The notes beneath the pieces were generated by a model that did not search any database, was not told the DNA's origin, and saw only the letters and a program-made list of their open reading frames with translations. From NCBI GenBank assembly GCA_963697365.1, contig CAVONT010000012.1, forward strand, positions 1 to 64,000: a DNA stretch of 64,000 nt, written 5' to 3'. The DNA is from CAIXZV01 sp963697365 (GTDB taxonomy: Bacteria > Chloroflexota > Limnocylindria > Limnocylindrales > CSP1-4). Position numbers and translations under genes: made by a program. Positions 31,459 through 40,133 of this stretch are shown piece by piece (position 1 is the first letter of the stretch; each line of letters begins with the position of its first letter).

Positions 31459-33492
31459 CTACTTGATGTTCGTGAGCTTCTCGGTCTCCCAGAACCAGGT
31501 CGGGGAGTCCGTGACGAGCGGGCCGGCGGTGGAGCCGACGGTGCCGCTGAGGCCCTCGCGGGCGATGTCGGCCCAGGCGTAGATCACCGGGAGGTCCTTG
31601 GACTGGAGGACCGCGTACTCCTGGTAGATCTTGGCGCGCTCGGCCTGGTCGAACGTCAGCAGGCCGGCGTCGATCAGCTTGTCCACTTCCGGGTTGCTGT
31701 AGCAGATGTAGTTGTACAGCTGCGGCTGCTCGGGCGTGGTGCACTGGGAGCCGTGGTAGAGGCTGAACGGATCGGGATCAAGGCTGGTGCTGAACCCGCC
31801 GAAGTAGGCCGCGAACGGCTTGCCACCCGTGGGGTCGGCAGCGTTGACGTGGGGGTAGTTGTCGAGCATGTTGAGGATCGCTGCGAAGTCGACTTCCTTG
31901 TACTGGATGTCGATGCCGCAGTTCTCCTTGATCTGGTCGCTGAAGAGCTGCATCCACTTGGACCGGGCCGGGCGCTCTGCGCGGACCGCGGCGACCGTGG
32001 ACAGCTTGGCGCCGTCCTTCTCACGGATGCCATCGGAACCCTGCGTCCAACCGGCCTCCTCGAGGAGCGCCTTGCCCTTCTCGGGATCGAACGCGTACTG
32101 CTCGAGACCCTCGGTCGGGAAGGCCCAGGACGCCGGCGGGATCTCGCTGTAGATCGCGACACCCTGGCCGTCGGTTGCAGCATCGGTGGTCGCAGCCTTG
32201 TCGAAGCAGTAGTTCGTCGCCTGGCGGACCTTCACGTCGGCCCACGGGGAACCCGAGTCAGGCCGCTGGTTGAAGTACAGGGAGAAGAACCCGAAGTCCG
32301 GGTACTCGATGAACTGCAGGTTGGGGTTGTCCTTGATCTGCAGGTAGGTCGGGCCTTCGAGCGAGTACTTCCAGTCGATCTGGCCGGCCGCGAGGGCCTG
32401 GCCGCCCGCGATGTCGTCCTTGATGATCGGGATGTTGAAGTTCTTGATCTGCGGCGCACCCCGGTGGTAGTCGGCGAATGCCTCGTACGACAGGGACTCA
32501 CCCGACTTGAACTCGACGAACTTGAACGGGCCCGTGCCGAGTCCGACGGGGTTCGTCTGGATGTCGAGGTACGGGTAGGCCGCAGCCAGGGCGTCGGTGC
32601 GCTCGGCACCGTAGGTCGCCAGGACGGCCTTGAGGCGGGAGGAGAGGTCGGTCACGTAGCCGGCGAAGTCGACGGTGCCGTCCTCGCCCGTGTAGACCGC
32701 CTTGTCCGCCAGCTCCTGGCCGGCCTTGGTCAGCAGGGCCTCGAGCTCGGCGACGAACTGCTCGTAGTTGGCGGTCGCGGCACCGTCCTCACCGGCCGGG
32801 CCGGTCGGGGTGGCCTCCTCGGCAGCAATCTTGTCGAGTGCAGCCTGGATCTCGGCCTGGGTGGCCTGCTGCGCCTCGGCGAGATAGCGGTCGTACGATG
32901 CGTCGACGGCCTTCTTGTTCTCGATCAGGATCGCCGGCATGTACACCGTCGCCCAGGTCGCGTTCGGGGTGATGAGCGTGAACTTGACCGTGTTGTCGTC
33001 GATGGCCTCGACCTTCTCCAGCACCGAGCTGAGGCAGATGGAGGGGTTGTAACGGCAGTTCGTGCTCTGGGCGATCTGGTACGTCTGGATGACGTCGGCG
33101 GCGGTCATCTCGGTGCCGTCGTGGAACTTCACGCCCGGCTTGAGCTTGACGGTCCAGACCTTGCCGCCCTCCGTGACCTCGGCCAGCTCGCTGGCCAGGT
33201 TCGGGACGGGGGTCAGGGTGGCGTCGTACGTGTAGATGGCGTCGTACAGGAACTGGGCCGCCTCGGCCGTCGGGACGTTGTCCGCGGCGTTGGTGAGACC
33301 ACCGGAGATGTCGCCGTCGATCGCCATGATCATGGACTGGTCAGCGGCGGGGGCCTCGGTCGCGGGGGCCTCGGTTGCTGTTGCCTGGCTGGCCGGCGCC
33401 TCGGTTGCGGGTGCCGGGGTCGTGGTGGTCCCGCCGCAGGCGCCGACGATCACGGCACCGGTGACGAGCACACCGATCAGGCGTTTGTGCAT
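31459..33492 (-). CDS. Peptide ABC transporter substrate-binding lipoprotein (SBP family 5) with a helical insertion
   Basis: This 677-residue lipoprotein has signal MHKRLIGVLVTGAVIVGAC with the lipid Cys in VGAC and a Thr/Ala/Pro linker to about residue 53. SBP_bac_5 blocks are in normal order: WTVKLKPGVKFHDGTEM, NTVKFTLITPNATW, GTGPFKFVEF, VKVRQATNYCFDKAA, FDPEKGKALLEEAGW. Between the first lobe and GTGPFKF there are about 110 extra residues (about 200-310). They are rich in Ala/Glu/Gln and predicted by eye to be helical, with AEIQAALDKIAAEE and VAELEALLTKAGQELA. This makes the protein about 100 residues longer than its neighbour. The role of the insertion is unknown; it could be a dimer or membrane-proximal module. 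Confidence 0.93.
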   Translation of the reverse strand: MHKRLIGVLVTGAVIVGACGGTTTTPAPATEAPASQATATEAPATEAPAADQSMIMAIDGDISGGLTNAADNVPTAEAAQFLYDAIYTYDATLTPVPNLASELAEVTEGGKVWTVKLKPGVKFHDGTEMTAADVIQTYQIAQSTNCRYNPSICLSSVLEKVEAIDDNTVKFTLITPNATWATVYMPAILIENKKAVDASYDRYLAEAQQATQAEIQAALDKIAAEEATPTGPAGEDGAATANYEQFVAELEALLTKAGQELADKAVYTGEDGTVDFAGYVTDLSSRLKAVLATYGAERTDALAAAYPYLDIQTNPVGLGTGPFKFVEFKSGESLSYEAFADYHRGAPQIKNFNIPIIKDDIAGGQALAAGQIDWKYSLEGPTYLQIKDNPNLQFIEYPDFGFFSLYFNQRPDSGSPWADVKVRQATNYCFDKAATTDAATDGQGVAIYSEIPPASWAFPTEGLEQYAFDPEKGKALLEEAGWTQGSDGIREKDGAKLSTVAAVRAERPARSKWMQLFSDQIKENCGIDIQYKEVDFAAILNMLDNYPHVNAADPTGGKPFAAYFGGFSTSLDPDPFSLYHGSQCTTPEQPQLYNYICYSNPEVDKLIDAGLLTFDQAERAKIYQEYAVLQSKDLPVIYAWADIAREGLSGTVGSTAGPLVTDSPTWFWETEKLTNIK

Positions 33493-33654
33493 CTACGATC
33501 TCCTCCTACTATGCGCAAGCTGCGCGATCCACGTTCGTGGTCGGTCGATGGGGCGTGACTCGCGATCGCCGGGGCCCTTAGGGGCCGAGGGTCGGTTCGC
33601 GGAGACGTGCCCGCATTGTCCAACACACGGCATGGCCTCGCCGCTGTCCGGGCC

Positions 33655-33685
33655 AGTCTACGCGAGTCGACCGAACGAGTGTCAA
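33655..33685 (-). promoter_or_regulatory. Promoter of the second peptide-importer operon
   Basis: On the minus strand a perfect TTGACA (33680-33685) and TAGACT (33655-33660) are 19 bp apart, slightly wide. Transcription would start near 33648 and give a leader of about 155 nt with a GC-rich fold (GGCCCC/GGGGCC around 33570). The site lies directly behind the gcvPB stop. Confidence 0.55.
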
Positions 33686-33713
33686 GTTCGGGCCGGGCTC
33701 ACCGGCGTGCGAC

Positions 33714-35215
33714 TCAGTCCGGGCAGGGCATCTGGGCTCCCGTCATCCCCCGCCAGCGAAGATTCGGGTGACGCGCCGCAGTCGCCTCGTCGAGCCGTTT
33801 GACCGGTGCGGCATGCGGCGCCGACTTCACGACCTCCGGGTCGGTCTCGGCTTCATGGGCGATCTCGATCAGGGCCTCGACGAAGGCGTCGAGCGTCTCC
33901 ATCGATTCCGTCTCCGTCGGCTCGATCAGCATCCCCTCGTCCACCGTGAGCGGGAAGTAGATCGTCGGCGGGTGGAAGCCCTTGTCGATCAGCCGCTTCG
34001 CGATGTCCAGCGTCCGGACGCCCGTGCGTGCCTTGATGTCGGCCGCCGAGGCGACGAACTCGTGCTTGCACGGCCGCTCGAAGGGGACCTGGTAGGTGCC
34101 CGCCAGGCGGTGCTTCATGTAGTTCGCGGCGAGCACGGCATCATCGCTGGCCTCGCGCAGGCCGGTCCCGCCGTGGGCGCGCAGGTACGTGTACGCGCGC
34201 ACGAGCACGCCCGTGCTGCCGAAGAAGCTGCGCGACCCGCCCGATGGACGTCGGACGCTCGCCCTCACGCTCGAGCCTGAACGAGCCGTCGGCCTCCTGC
34301 AGCACCCGGGGCCCCGGCAGGAACGGCTCCAGCACCGCGCGCACGCCGACCGGGCCGGCCCCGGGGCCGCCGCCGCCGTGCGGGGTGCTGAACGTCTTGT
34401 GGGTGTTGAAGTGCATGACATCGAACCCCGCCGCGCCGGGCCGGAAGCGGCCCATGGTCGCGTTGAGGTTCGCGCCGTCCATGTAGGCGAGGGCACCCGC
34501 CGCGTGCGTCGCCTCGAGCAGCTCGCCCACGCGCGCCTCGAACAGGCCCAGCGTGGACGGGTTCGTGATCATGATCGCCGCCGTGGTCGGCCCGAGGGCC
34601 GCCCTGAAGGCCTCGATGTCCACGCCGCCGTCGGGTGCCGACGGGATGGTGATCGTGCGGAAGCCCGCCATGGTGGCGGTGGCCGGGTTGGTGCCGTGGC
34701 TGGAGTCGGGGACGAGGACGTCCGTCCGGGCGACATCGCCGCGGCTCCGGTGGTAGGCGCGGATCATCAGCAGGCCGGTCAGCTCGCCGTGCGCGCCGGC
34801 GGCGGGCTGGAGCGTGACGGCGTCCATGCCCGAGACCTCGGCCAGGATGGCCTCGAGCTCCCACAGCAGCTGGAGCGTGCCCTGGGCCGTGGCGTCGGGC
34901 GCGAGCGGGTGGAGGCTCGCGAAGCCCGTCGAGGCGGGCGGCCCACTCGTTCAGCTTCGGGTTGTACTTCATCGTGCACGAGCCCAAGGGGTAGAAGCCC
35001 GTGTCGACCGAGTAGTTGAGCTGCGACAGGTTCACGTAGTGGCGGATCACCTCGGGCTCGGCGAGCTCGGGGAGGGCCATCGGCGTGGCGCGACGCGCGC
35101 CGGCCGGGATCCGGTCCAGGGCGCCGGGTGCGATGTGCGGGATCTTGGAGCCGCCCCGGCCGGGCCGGCTGCGCTCGAAGATGGTGGGCTGGAGCCTCTC
35201 GCCGACGACGCTCAT
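33714..35215 (-). CDS. gcvPB: Glycine dehydrogenase (decarboxylating) subunit 2, interrupted by two +1 frameshifts
   Basis: Corrected length is 499 residues. GcvPB holds the PLP-binding half of P-protein, which decarboxylates glycine and passes aminomethyl to lipoyl-GcvH. The N-terminal block has LSQLNYSVDTGFYPLGSCTMKYNPK. The middle block has HGELTGLLMIRAYH, PDSSHGTNPATA, and HFNTHKTFSTPHGGGG with the PLP lysine. The C-terminal block has FFGSTGVLVRAYTYLRAHG and KHEFVASA. They lie in three successive frames. Removing one base near 34924 and one at about 34230-34236 joins them with expected family sequence (RLDGFASLHP; GRVRSFFGST). The gene starts by four-base overlap with gcvPA. Confidence 0.9.
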
Positions 35216-36582
35216 GCGGCACCTCCGGCCAGCTCGGCGCGGAGCACGTCCGCGAACAGGGCGATCTCCGCCTCGGTGGTGACCTCGGTCGTGCAGACCA
35301 GCAGGCCCTCGGCAAGCGCGGGCTCATCGGGCAGCAGGTCGGCCGTCGGGATGCCTGCAAGCACCCCGCGATCGAGCAGCCGGGCATGGACGGCCCGGGC
35401 ATCGGGGACCCGGACCACGAACTCGTTGAGGTACGGCGCCGCGTGCAGGCGCGGCGCACCGGCGGCCGCCAGGGCAGTCTCGAGCTCCGCAGCCCGGCGG
35501 GCGCCCCAGGCCACGACGTCGCCGAGCCCGTGCGGCCCGATGGTGGACACGTACACGGACGCGGCGAGCGCCAGGAGCGCCTGGTTGGTGCAGATGTTGG
35601 AGGCCGCTTTCTCGCGGCGGATGTCCTGCTCCCGGGCGCGCATGGTCATGACGAAGGCGCGCTTCCCATCGAGGTCCGTGGTCATGCCCACGAGCCGGCC
35701 GGGGATCTGGCGCACCAGCGCGTCGGAGCAGGCGACGATCCCGAGGTAGGGGCCGCCGTACGCGAGCGGGATGCCGAGCGACTGGCCCTCGCCTGCCGCG
35801 ATGTCCGCGCCGTACTCGCCTGGCGTCGCGAGGGCCGCCAGGCTCACCGGCTCGATGACGGCGACGAACAGGGCGCCGGCACCATGGGCGAGCTCAGCGA
35901 TCCGGGGCATCGCCTCGAGCAGCCCGAGCACGTTCGGGTTGGCGGCGACGACGCCCGCGACCGGGGTGCCGTCGGCGAGCATCGCCTCGAGGGCGTCCAT
36001 GTCCGTGAGGCCGGCCAGCAGCCCGTCCGCGACGAGCGGGACCTCGTCCACGCGCAGGCCGGCGCCCTCGGCGTACGTCTCGAGCGTGCGCCGGTAGTGC
36101 GGGTGCACCGCGCGCGAGACGAGGATCCGCTCACGACGCGTCTGGCGACATGTCATGAGCGCCGCCTCGGCCGTAGCCGCCCCACCGTCGTAGTGCGAGG
36201 CCGAGATGACGTCCATCCCGGTCAGGGCCGCCATGATCGACTGGTACTCGTAGATGCTCTGCAGGGTGCCCTGGCTGACCTCCGGCTGGTACGGCGTGTA
36301 CGCGGTGTACCACTCGCCACGGATCAGCATCTGGTCCACGGTGGGCGGGGTCCAGTGGCGGTACGCGCCGGCGCCCAGGAAAGACGCGAGGTCGACCCGG
36401 TTGCGGGCCGCCATCGCCCGCAGGCGGACCGAGAGCTGGAGCTCCGGCTCGGGTCCGTCGAGGGCCAGGGGACCTGCCCGCAGCGCTTCCGGGATGTCCT
36501 CGAAGAGTTCGTCGACGGAGGCGATCCCGATCGCCTCGAGCATCCGCGCGCGGTCGTCCGCGGCGTGCGGGCCGTACGGCAT
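35212..36582 (-). CDS. gcvPA: Glycine dehydrogenase (decarboxylating) subunit 1
   Basis: GcvPA (456 residues) is the non-lysine half of the split P-protein of the glycine cleavage system. It shows FLGAGAYRHWTPPTVDQM, WYTAYTPYQPEVSQGTLQ, YEYQSIMAALTGMD and SHYDGGAATAEA, all hallmarks of this subunit. ASNICTNQALLALAASVY lies in the C-terminal half. It is intact and of family length. Split GcvPA/GcvPB is typical of Firmicutes, Chloroflexota and Thermus-type lineages rather than enterobacteria. The gene is three bp from gcvH and overlaps gcvPB. Confidence 0.96.
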   Translation of the reverse strand: MPYGPHAADDRARMLEAIGIASVDELFEDIPEALRAGPLALDGPEPELQLSVRLRAMAARNRVDLASFLGAGAYRHWTPPTVDQMLIRGEWYTAYTPYQPEVSQGTLQSIYEYQSIMAALTGMDVISASHYDGGAATAEAALMTCRQTRRERILVSRAVHPHYRRTLETYAEGAGLRVDEVPLVADGLLAGLTDMDALEAMLADGTPVAGVVAANPNVLGLLEAMPRIAELAHGAGALFVAVIEPVSLAALATPGEYGADIAAGEGQSLGIPLAYGGPYLGIVACSDALVRQIPGRLVGMTTDLDGKRAFVMTMRAREQDIRREKAASNICTNQALLALAASVYVSTIGPHGLGDVVAWGARRAAELETALAAAGAPRLHAAPYLNEFVVRVPDARAVHARLLDRGVLAGIPTADLLPDEPALAEGLLVCTTEVTTEAEIALFADVLRAELAGGAA

Positions 36583-36585
36583 CGA

Positions 36586-36966
36586 TCAGCCCTCGGCAGT
36601 GAGCTGCTCGTACGCCGCCGCGTCCATCAGTCCATCCAGCTGCGCCGCATCGGCAAGGCGGAGGCGGAGCATCCAGCCCTCGCCGAACGGGTCGGCGTTG
36701 ACGAGCTCCGGGCTGCCCGCGAGTGCCTCGTTGGCCGCGACGACCTCGCCGGCGATCGGGGCGAACAGGTCACTGACGGCCTTCACGGACTCCACCACGC
36801 CGAAGGTCGCGTGCGCATCAAGCGCTCGACCCACGTCGGGAAGCTCGACGAACACGATGTCGCCGAGCTGGTCGGCGGCGAACTTGGTGATGCCCACGAC
36901 GGCCTCGTCGCCATCGACGCGGACCCACTCGTGCTCCTTGGTGTAACGCAGGTCGCCGGGGACCAT
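36586..36966 (-). CDS. gcvH: Glycine cleavage system H protein
   Basis: GcvH (126 residues) carries the lipoyl arm between P-, T- and L-proteins. RYTKEHEWVRVDGDEAVVGIT opens the domain. GVVESVKAVSDLFAP carries the lipoylated lysine (Lys62), and FGEGWMLRLR is the usual C-terminal block. The open frame continues well upstream, but the ATG at 36966 has AGGAGGAG just before it and matches the family start. The 83-bp gap to gcvT is unremarkable. L-protein and lipoyl synthesis genes are not in the window. Confidence 0.96.
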   Translation of the reverse strand: MVPGDLRYTKEHEWVRVDGDEAVVGITKFAADQLGDIVFVELPDVGRALDAHATFGVVESVKAVSDLFAPIAGEVVAANEALAGSPELVNADPFGEGWMLRLRLADAAQLDGLMDAAAYEQLTAEG

Positions 36967-37049
36967 TCGGTGCTCCTCCTGTGGCGCCGGGTGCGATCCC
37001 GGCTGGGCGCAAGTGGCGATGAGAGGCGCGGGGGCGACGCGAACGACGA

Positions 37050-38165
37050 TCAGGCAGGCCGCTTGTAGAACGGGAGCGGCACCACCTCGGCAGCGACGCG
37101 CGCACCACGGATCTCGATGTCGAGCATCGTACCGGGGTTGGCGTGCCCGGTGGCGACGTAGGCCATCGCGATCGGCACGCCCAGGGTGGGGCTCATCGTC
37201 CCGGACGTGACGACGCCGGTGGGGCCGGCCGCATCGAGGACGGGGTACCCGTGCCGGGCGATCCCGCGGCCGCGCAGGACGAGGCCGACGAGCGAGCGCG
37301 TGGTGCCATCCGCGTGGACCTTCTCGAGCGCCGCCCGCCCCGTGAAGTCGCCTGTCTTGCCAAGCTTGACGACTCGTCCAAGACCGGCCTCGTAGGGCGT
37401 GGTGGTGCGGCCGAGCTCGTTGCCATACAGCGGCATGCCCGCCTCGAGCCGGAGCGTGTCGCGGGCACCAAGGCCGACCGGGACGAGGCCATGGGCACGC
37501 CCGGCCGCGAGCATCGCATCCCAGGCCTCCCCTGCCCGGTCCACGTCGACGAACAGCTCGAAGCCGTCCTCCCCGGTGTAGCCGGTGCGTGCGACCAGTG
37601 CCGGGATGCCGGCGACCGTCCCCTCGGCGATGCCGTAGTACTTGATGCTGGCGATGTCGATGTCGGCCAGGGGGCCGACGATGTCGACCGCGCGGGGGCC
37701 CTGCACGGCGACGAGGCCGGTGGCCAGGCTGCGGTCGTCGAGGACGGCGGCGAAACCGGCGATCCGCTGGGTGAGGGCGTCCGAGACGACGTCCGCGTTC
37801 GACGCGTTGGCAACGACCAGGAACCGGTCCTCGGCGAGGCGGTAGACGATGAGGTCGTCGATGATGCCGCCGTCCTCGGCGCAGATCATCGAGTAGTGGG
37901 CGCGGCCGACGGCCAGCGTCGGCGGATCGGTCACGAGCGCCGCCGCCAGCGCCGCCCCGGCCGCCGGTCCCTCGATGAACAGCTCGCCCATGTGGGACAG
38001 GTCGAACAGGCCGGCAGCGGTGCGCACGGCCCGGTGCTCGTCGATGATCCCCGCGTACTGGATCGGCATCATCCAGCCCGCGAACTCCACGATCTTCCCG
38101 CCCAGCGCCTCGTGGCGGTCGAGGAGGGGTGTCGGGGTCGGGTGCGGCGCGTCGCTCTCGGTCAT
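37050..38165 (-). CDS. gcvT: Glycine cleavage system aminomethyltransferase (T protein)
   Basis: GcvT (371 residues) transfers the methylene group from aminomethyl-GcvH to tetrahydrofolate and releases ammonia. HEALGGKIVEFAGWMMPIQY, GLFDLSHMGE, ARTGYTGEDGFELF and LGARDTLRLEAGMPLYGNE are the core motifs, including the folate-site Asp in GARDTLR. The C-terminal barrel ends VAAEVVPLPFYKRPA. It is the first gcv gene and starts eight bp after the NUDIX stop. I looked for a glycine riboswitch upstream and found no space or motif for one. Confidence 0.96.
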   Translation of the reverse strand: MTESDAPHPTPTPLLDRHEALGGKIVEFAGWMMPIQYAGIIDEHRAVRTAAGLFDLSHMGELFIEGPAAGAALAAALVTDPPTLAVGRAHYSMICAEDGGIIDDLIVYRLAEDRFLVVANASNADVVSDALTQRIAGFAAVLDDRSLATGLVAVQGPRAVDIVGPLADIDIASIKYYGIAEGTVAGIPALVARTGYTGEDGFELFVDVDRAGEAWDAMLAAGRAHGLVPVGLGARDTLRLEAGMPLYGNELGRTTTPYEAGLGRVVKLGKTGDFTGRAALEKVHADGTTRSLVGLVLRGRGIARHGYPVLDAAGPTGVVTSGTMSPTLGVPIAMAYVATGHANPGTMLDIEIRGARVAAEVVPLPFYKRPA

Positions 38166-38173
38166 CGGTGCGA

Positions 38174-38644
38174 TCAGACCTCGCTGGGTGCCGTGGCCCG
38201 GAACGTGCCGTCGGTCGCGGCGATTGCGGCGCGGGCGACCAGCGCCCGCTCCGTCTCGAAGGAGAGGAGCGCCCCGGCCTCGGTGAACGGGATCCAGCGG
38301 ACCTCGTCGAACTCGTGGTCATGACGCCCCAGGTCACCCCCCGTGGGAACCATGAGGAAGTAGTGCACGGTCTTGTGGATGCGCGTCCTGCCCTGCTGGA
38401 ACGTGTACTCGATCGAGTCGAAGGGGCGGATGATGCGCACCTCAAGGCCGCTCTCCTCGCGAACCTCGCGCAGGGCGGTCTCCTCGGTCGTCTCGCCCTG
38501 GTTGGGCGTGCCCTTGGGGAGCGTCCAGGTCACCCCGTCACGCTCGCGCTTGCGCTTCCCGACGACAAGCTGGGCGGATCCGTCGACGTAGCGGACGACG
38601 ATGCCACCGGCCGAGGTGGCGACGGCCTGCTTCAGGCGCGCCAC
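38174..38644 (-). CDS. NUDIX hydrolase
   Basis: About 156 residues from a GTG at 38644. The NUDIX box is complete: G in KGTPNQGE, then TTEETAL, then REVREESGL, matching G-x5-E-x7-REUxEExGU. The preceding strand has VGKRKRERDGVTWTLPKGT. The family hydrolyses nucleoside diphosphates linked to other groups; the substrate cannot be told. The 5' end is uncertain. The same frame stays open and codon-like upstream (LDRFGTWQRRAAAQRGARVARL), and the true start may be further out or joined by a frameshift to the open frame at 38632-38949. It lies directly before gcvT. Confidence 0.8.
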   Translation of the reverse strand: MARLKQAVATSAGGIVVRYVDGSAQLVVGKRKRERDGVTWTLPKGTPNQGETTEETALREVREESGLEVRIIRPFDSIEYTFQQGRTRIHKTVHYFLMVPTGGDLGRHDHEFDEVRWIPFTEAGALLSFETERALVARAAIAATDGTFRATAPSEV

Positions 38645-38949
38645 GCGGGCGCCACGCTGGGCCGCAGCGCGACGCTGCCACGTCCCGAACCTGTCCAGGC
38701 CAGACTGGTGCGGGGCCGGGGCCGACCGCTCGTGACGGGCCGCGGGGACGCCACGACGAGCGATCGCCACGAGGCTCGGAGCGCGACGAGCGGGGCGGCG
38801 TCTGCCCGCTGGACGACCGTCCGGTGGACCGGAGCGGCGCTGAACACCGGCCCCGCGTTGAGACCGAGCCGGCGCTCCCGGGCCCTCGGCACCGGGTGGA
38901 CGTACCGGGCGTGCCAGAGGGCGTGGCGGGCCACGATGCTGTGCTGCAT
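38632..38949 (-). CDS. Hypothetical 105-residue frame, possibly the N-terminal part of the NUDIX gene
   Basis: The 322-bp stretch between the DUF2520 and NUDIX genes holds this open frame, starting MQHSIVARHALWHARYVH. Its first roughly 75 codons nearly all end in G or C, as in real genes here, and GAGGGGG lies about 12 bases upstream. The last third loses that bias while the NUDIX frame gains it. A reading-frame error joining the two into one longer NUDIX protein is therefore plausible. The composition is Arg/Ala/Pro-rich and I recognise no family, so it could also be a chance frame. Confidence 0.3.
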   Translation of the reverse strand: MQHSIVARHALWHARYVHPVPRARERRLGLNAGPVFSAAPVHRTVVQRADAAPLVALRASWRSLVVASPRPVTSGRPRPRTSLAWTGSGRGSVALRPSVAPAWRA

Positions 38950-38966
38950 GGCCAGATCGTACCCCC

Positions 38967-40016
38967 TCAGCGCGTCGAGGCAAGTGCGGTGCGGAGGAGT
39001 TGGGCACGTTCCGGTGACAGCGCGCCACGCTGTTCGGCCAGGTCCACCTGGCGGGCCATCAGTGCCGCGTACACGGGTCCGGCGGCAGGCGCGCTCCTGG
39101 CCAGGGCGTCGAGATGCGCGGCCACGGTCCCGGCATCCCCGCGCGTCGCCGGACCGGTGAGCGCCCCCGCGACGCCGAGCGCGCGGGCGTTGCCGAGGGT
39201 CTGCTCGAGGAGCGGCAGGTACACGCGCAGGGCACCCTCCTCGTCCATGCCCGCGAGGGCCGCCAGCTCGCGGATCGTGTCGAGCAGGGCGGTCACCCCG
39301 CCGGCGGCGAGCACGGCCGCCGCGTGGTAGGCGGTCTTCGAGCCCGGGGCCAGCCGCACCGGCACCCCGCCCACGGCCTCCGCCATGTCCGCGAGATGCG
39401 CGGCGAGCTCGTCGTCACCCTCGATCGCGATCGTCGCCCCCTGCAGCGCCTCGATCGCGCGCTCCAGGTCGGCGAAGGCGACGAGCGGGTGGAATGCGCC
39501 GGCCTGGGTCCCGGCCGCAAGCGCCGCCTGCAGCACCTCGGGTCCCAGGAGCCCGGAGGTGTGGACGATCGCCTGGCCGGAGTACAGGCGCAGCGTCGCT
39601 GCGAGCGCTGCGACCACGTCATCGGGCACCGCGAGGATCACCAGCTCGACGTCGTCCACGAGCGCGGCCGCCTCCGCGAACCCGCGGACGCCGGGGACGA
39701 GCGAGCGGAACGTCTCGCGGCGGCCGGCATCGCGCGACGCGACGGCCCCGATCGGCCAGCCGGCCCGGTGCAGCGCCACACCCAGCGCGGTCCCGACGTG
39801 CCCGGCGCCGACGATCCCGATGACCGGGTGGCCATCGGACGCCTTGTGGCCGTGCCCCTCGCCGGGGGCCGCCTCGTCATCGAGCCCTGCGTCCCCGCTC
39901 GCGGGATCGAGGTTGATCCCATGCGCTTCGAGCTCCGCCAGGCGCGCGGCATCCTCCTCGGCCCGCGCGTCCGCCTGGCGCCGGACGGCGTCGTCGGCCT
40001 CGTCCCAGGCTCGCAT
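38967..40016 (-). CDS. Rossmann-fold protein with DUF2520 domain (ProC-like)
   Basis: This 349-residue protein has an NAD(P)-binding fold near residue 65 (PVIGIVGAGHVGTALGVALHRAG). VELVILAVPDDVV and IVHTSGLLGPEVLQ follow, then the DUF2520 helical domain with HPLVAFADLERA, YHAAAVLAAGGVTALL and LTGPATRGDAGTVAAHL. The arrangement resembles pyrroline-5-carboxylate or ketopantoate reductases; in other genomes DUF2520 proteins sit beside panB/panC. That pathway link is family knowledge and is not supported by neighbours here. The N-terminus has about 60 extra acidic, helix-prone residues. The gene is divergent from aconitase across a 117-bp gap. Confidence 0.85.
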   Translation of the reverse strand: MRAWDEADDAVRRQADARAEEDAARLAELEAHGINLDPASGDAGLDDEAAPGEGHGHKASDGHPVIGIVGAGHVGTALGVALHRAGWPIGAVASRDAGRRETFRSLVPGVRGFAEAAALVDDVELVILAVPDDVVAALAATLRLYSGQAIVHTSGLLGPEVLQAALAAGTQAGAFHPLVAFADLERAIEALQGATIAIEGDDELAAHLADMAEAVGGVPVRLAPGSKTAYHAAAVLAAGGVTALLDTIRELAALAGMDEEGALRVYLPLLEQTLGNARALGVAGALTGPATRGDAGTVAAHLDALARSAPAAGPVYAALMARQVDLAEQRGALSPERAQLLRTALASTR

Positions 40017-40133
40017 CGGCTAGCGGCCCCTGCCCATCGGGCGCGGCGCGCGGTACACTTCCACGCCACGAGTGTAGCGAGCGGTTCGAGGGCGCACCCT
40101 CATCGCCCGATCCCCACCAGCGGAGATCTGTGC

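Noticed and set aside
31363..33558. A 731-residue plus-strand open frame opposite the second binding-protein gene
   Set aside because: Same reasoning: a shadow of a conserved lipoprotein gene.
36967..38173. Glycine riboswitch for the gcv genes
   Set aside because: The gaps before gcvT (8 bp) and gcvH (83 bp) are too short and show no tandem aptamer pattern.
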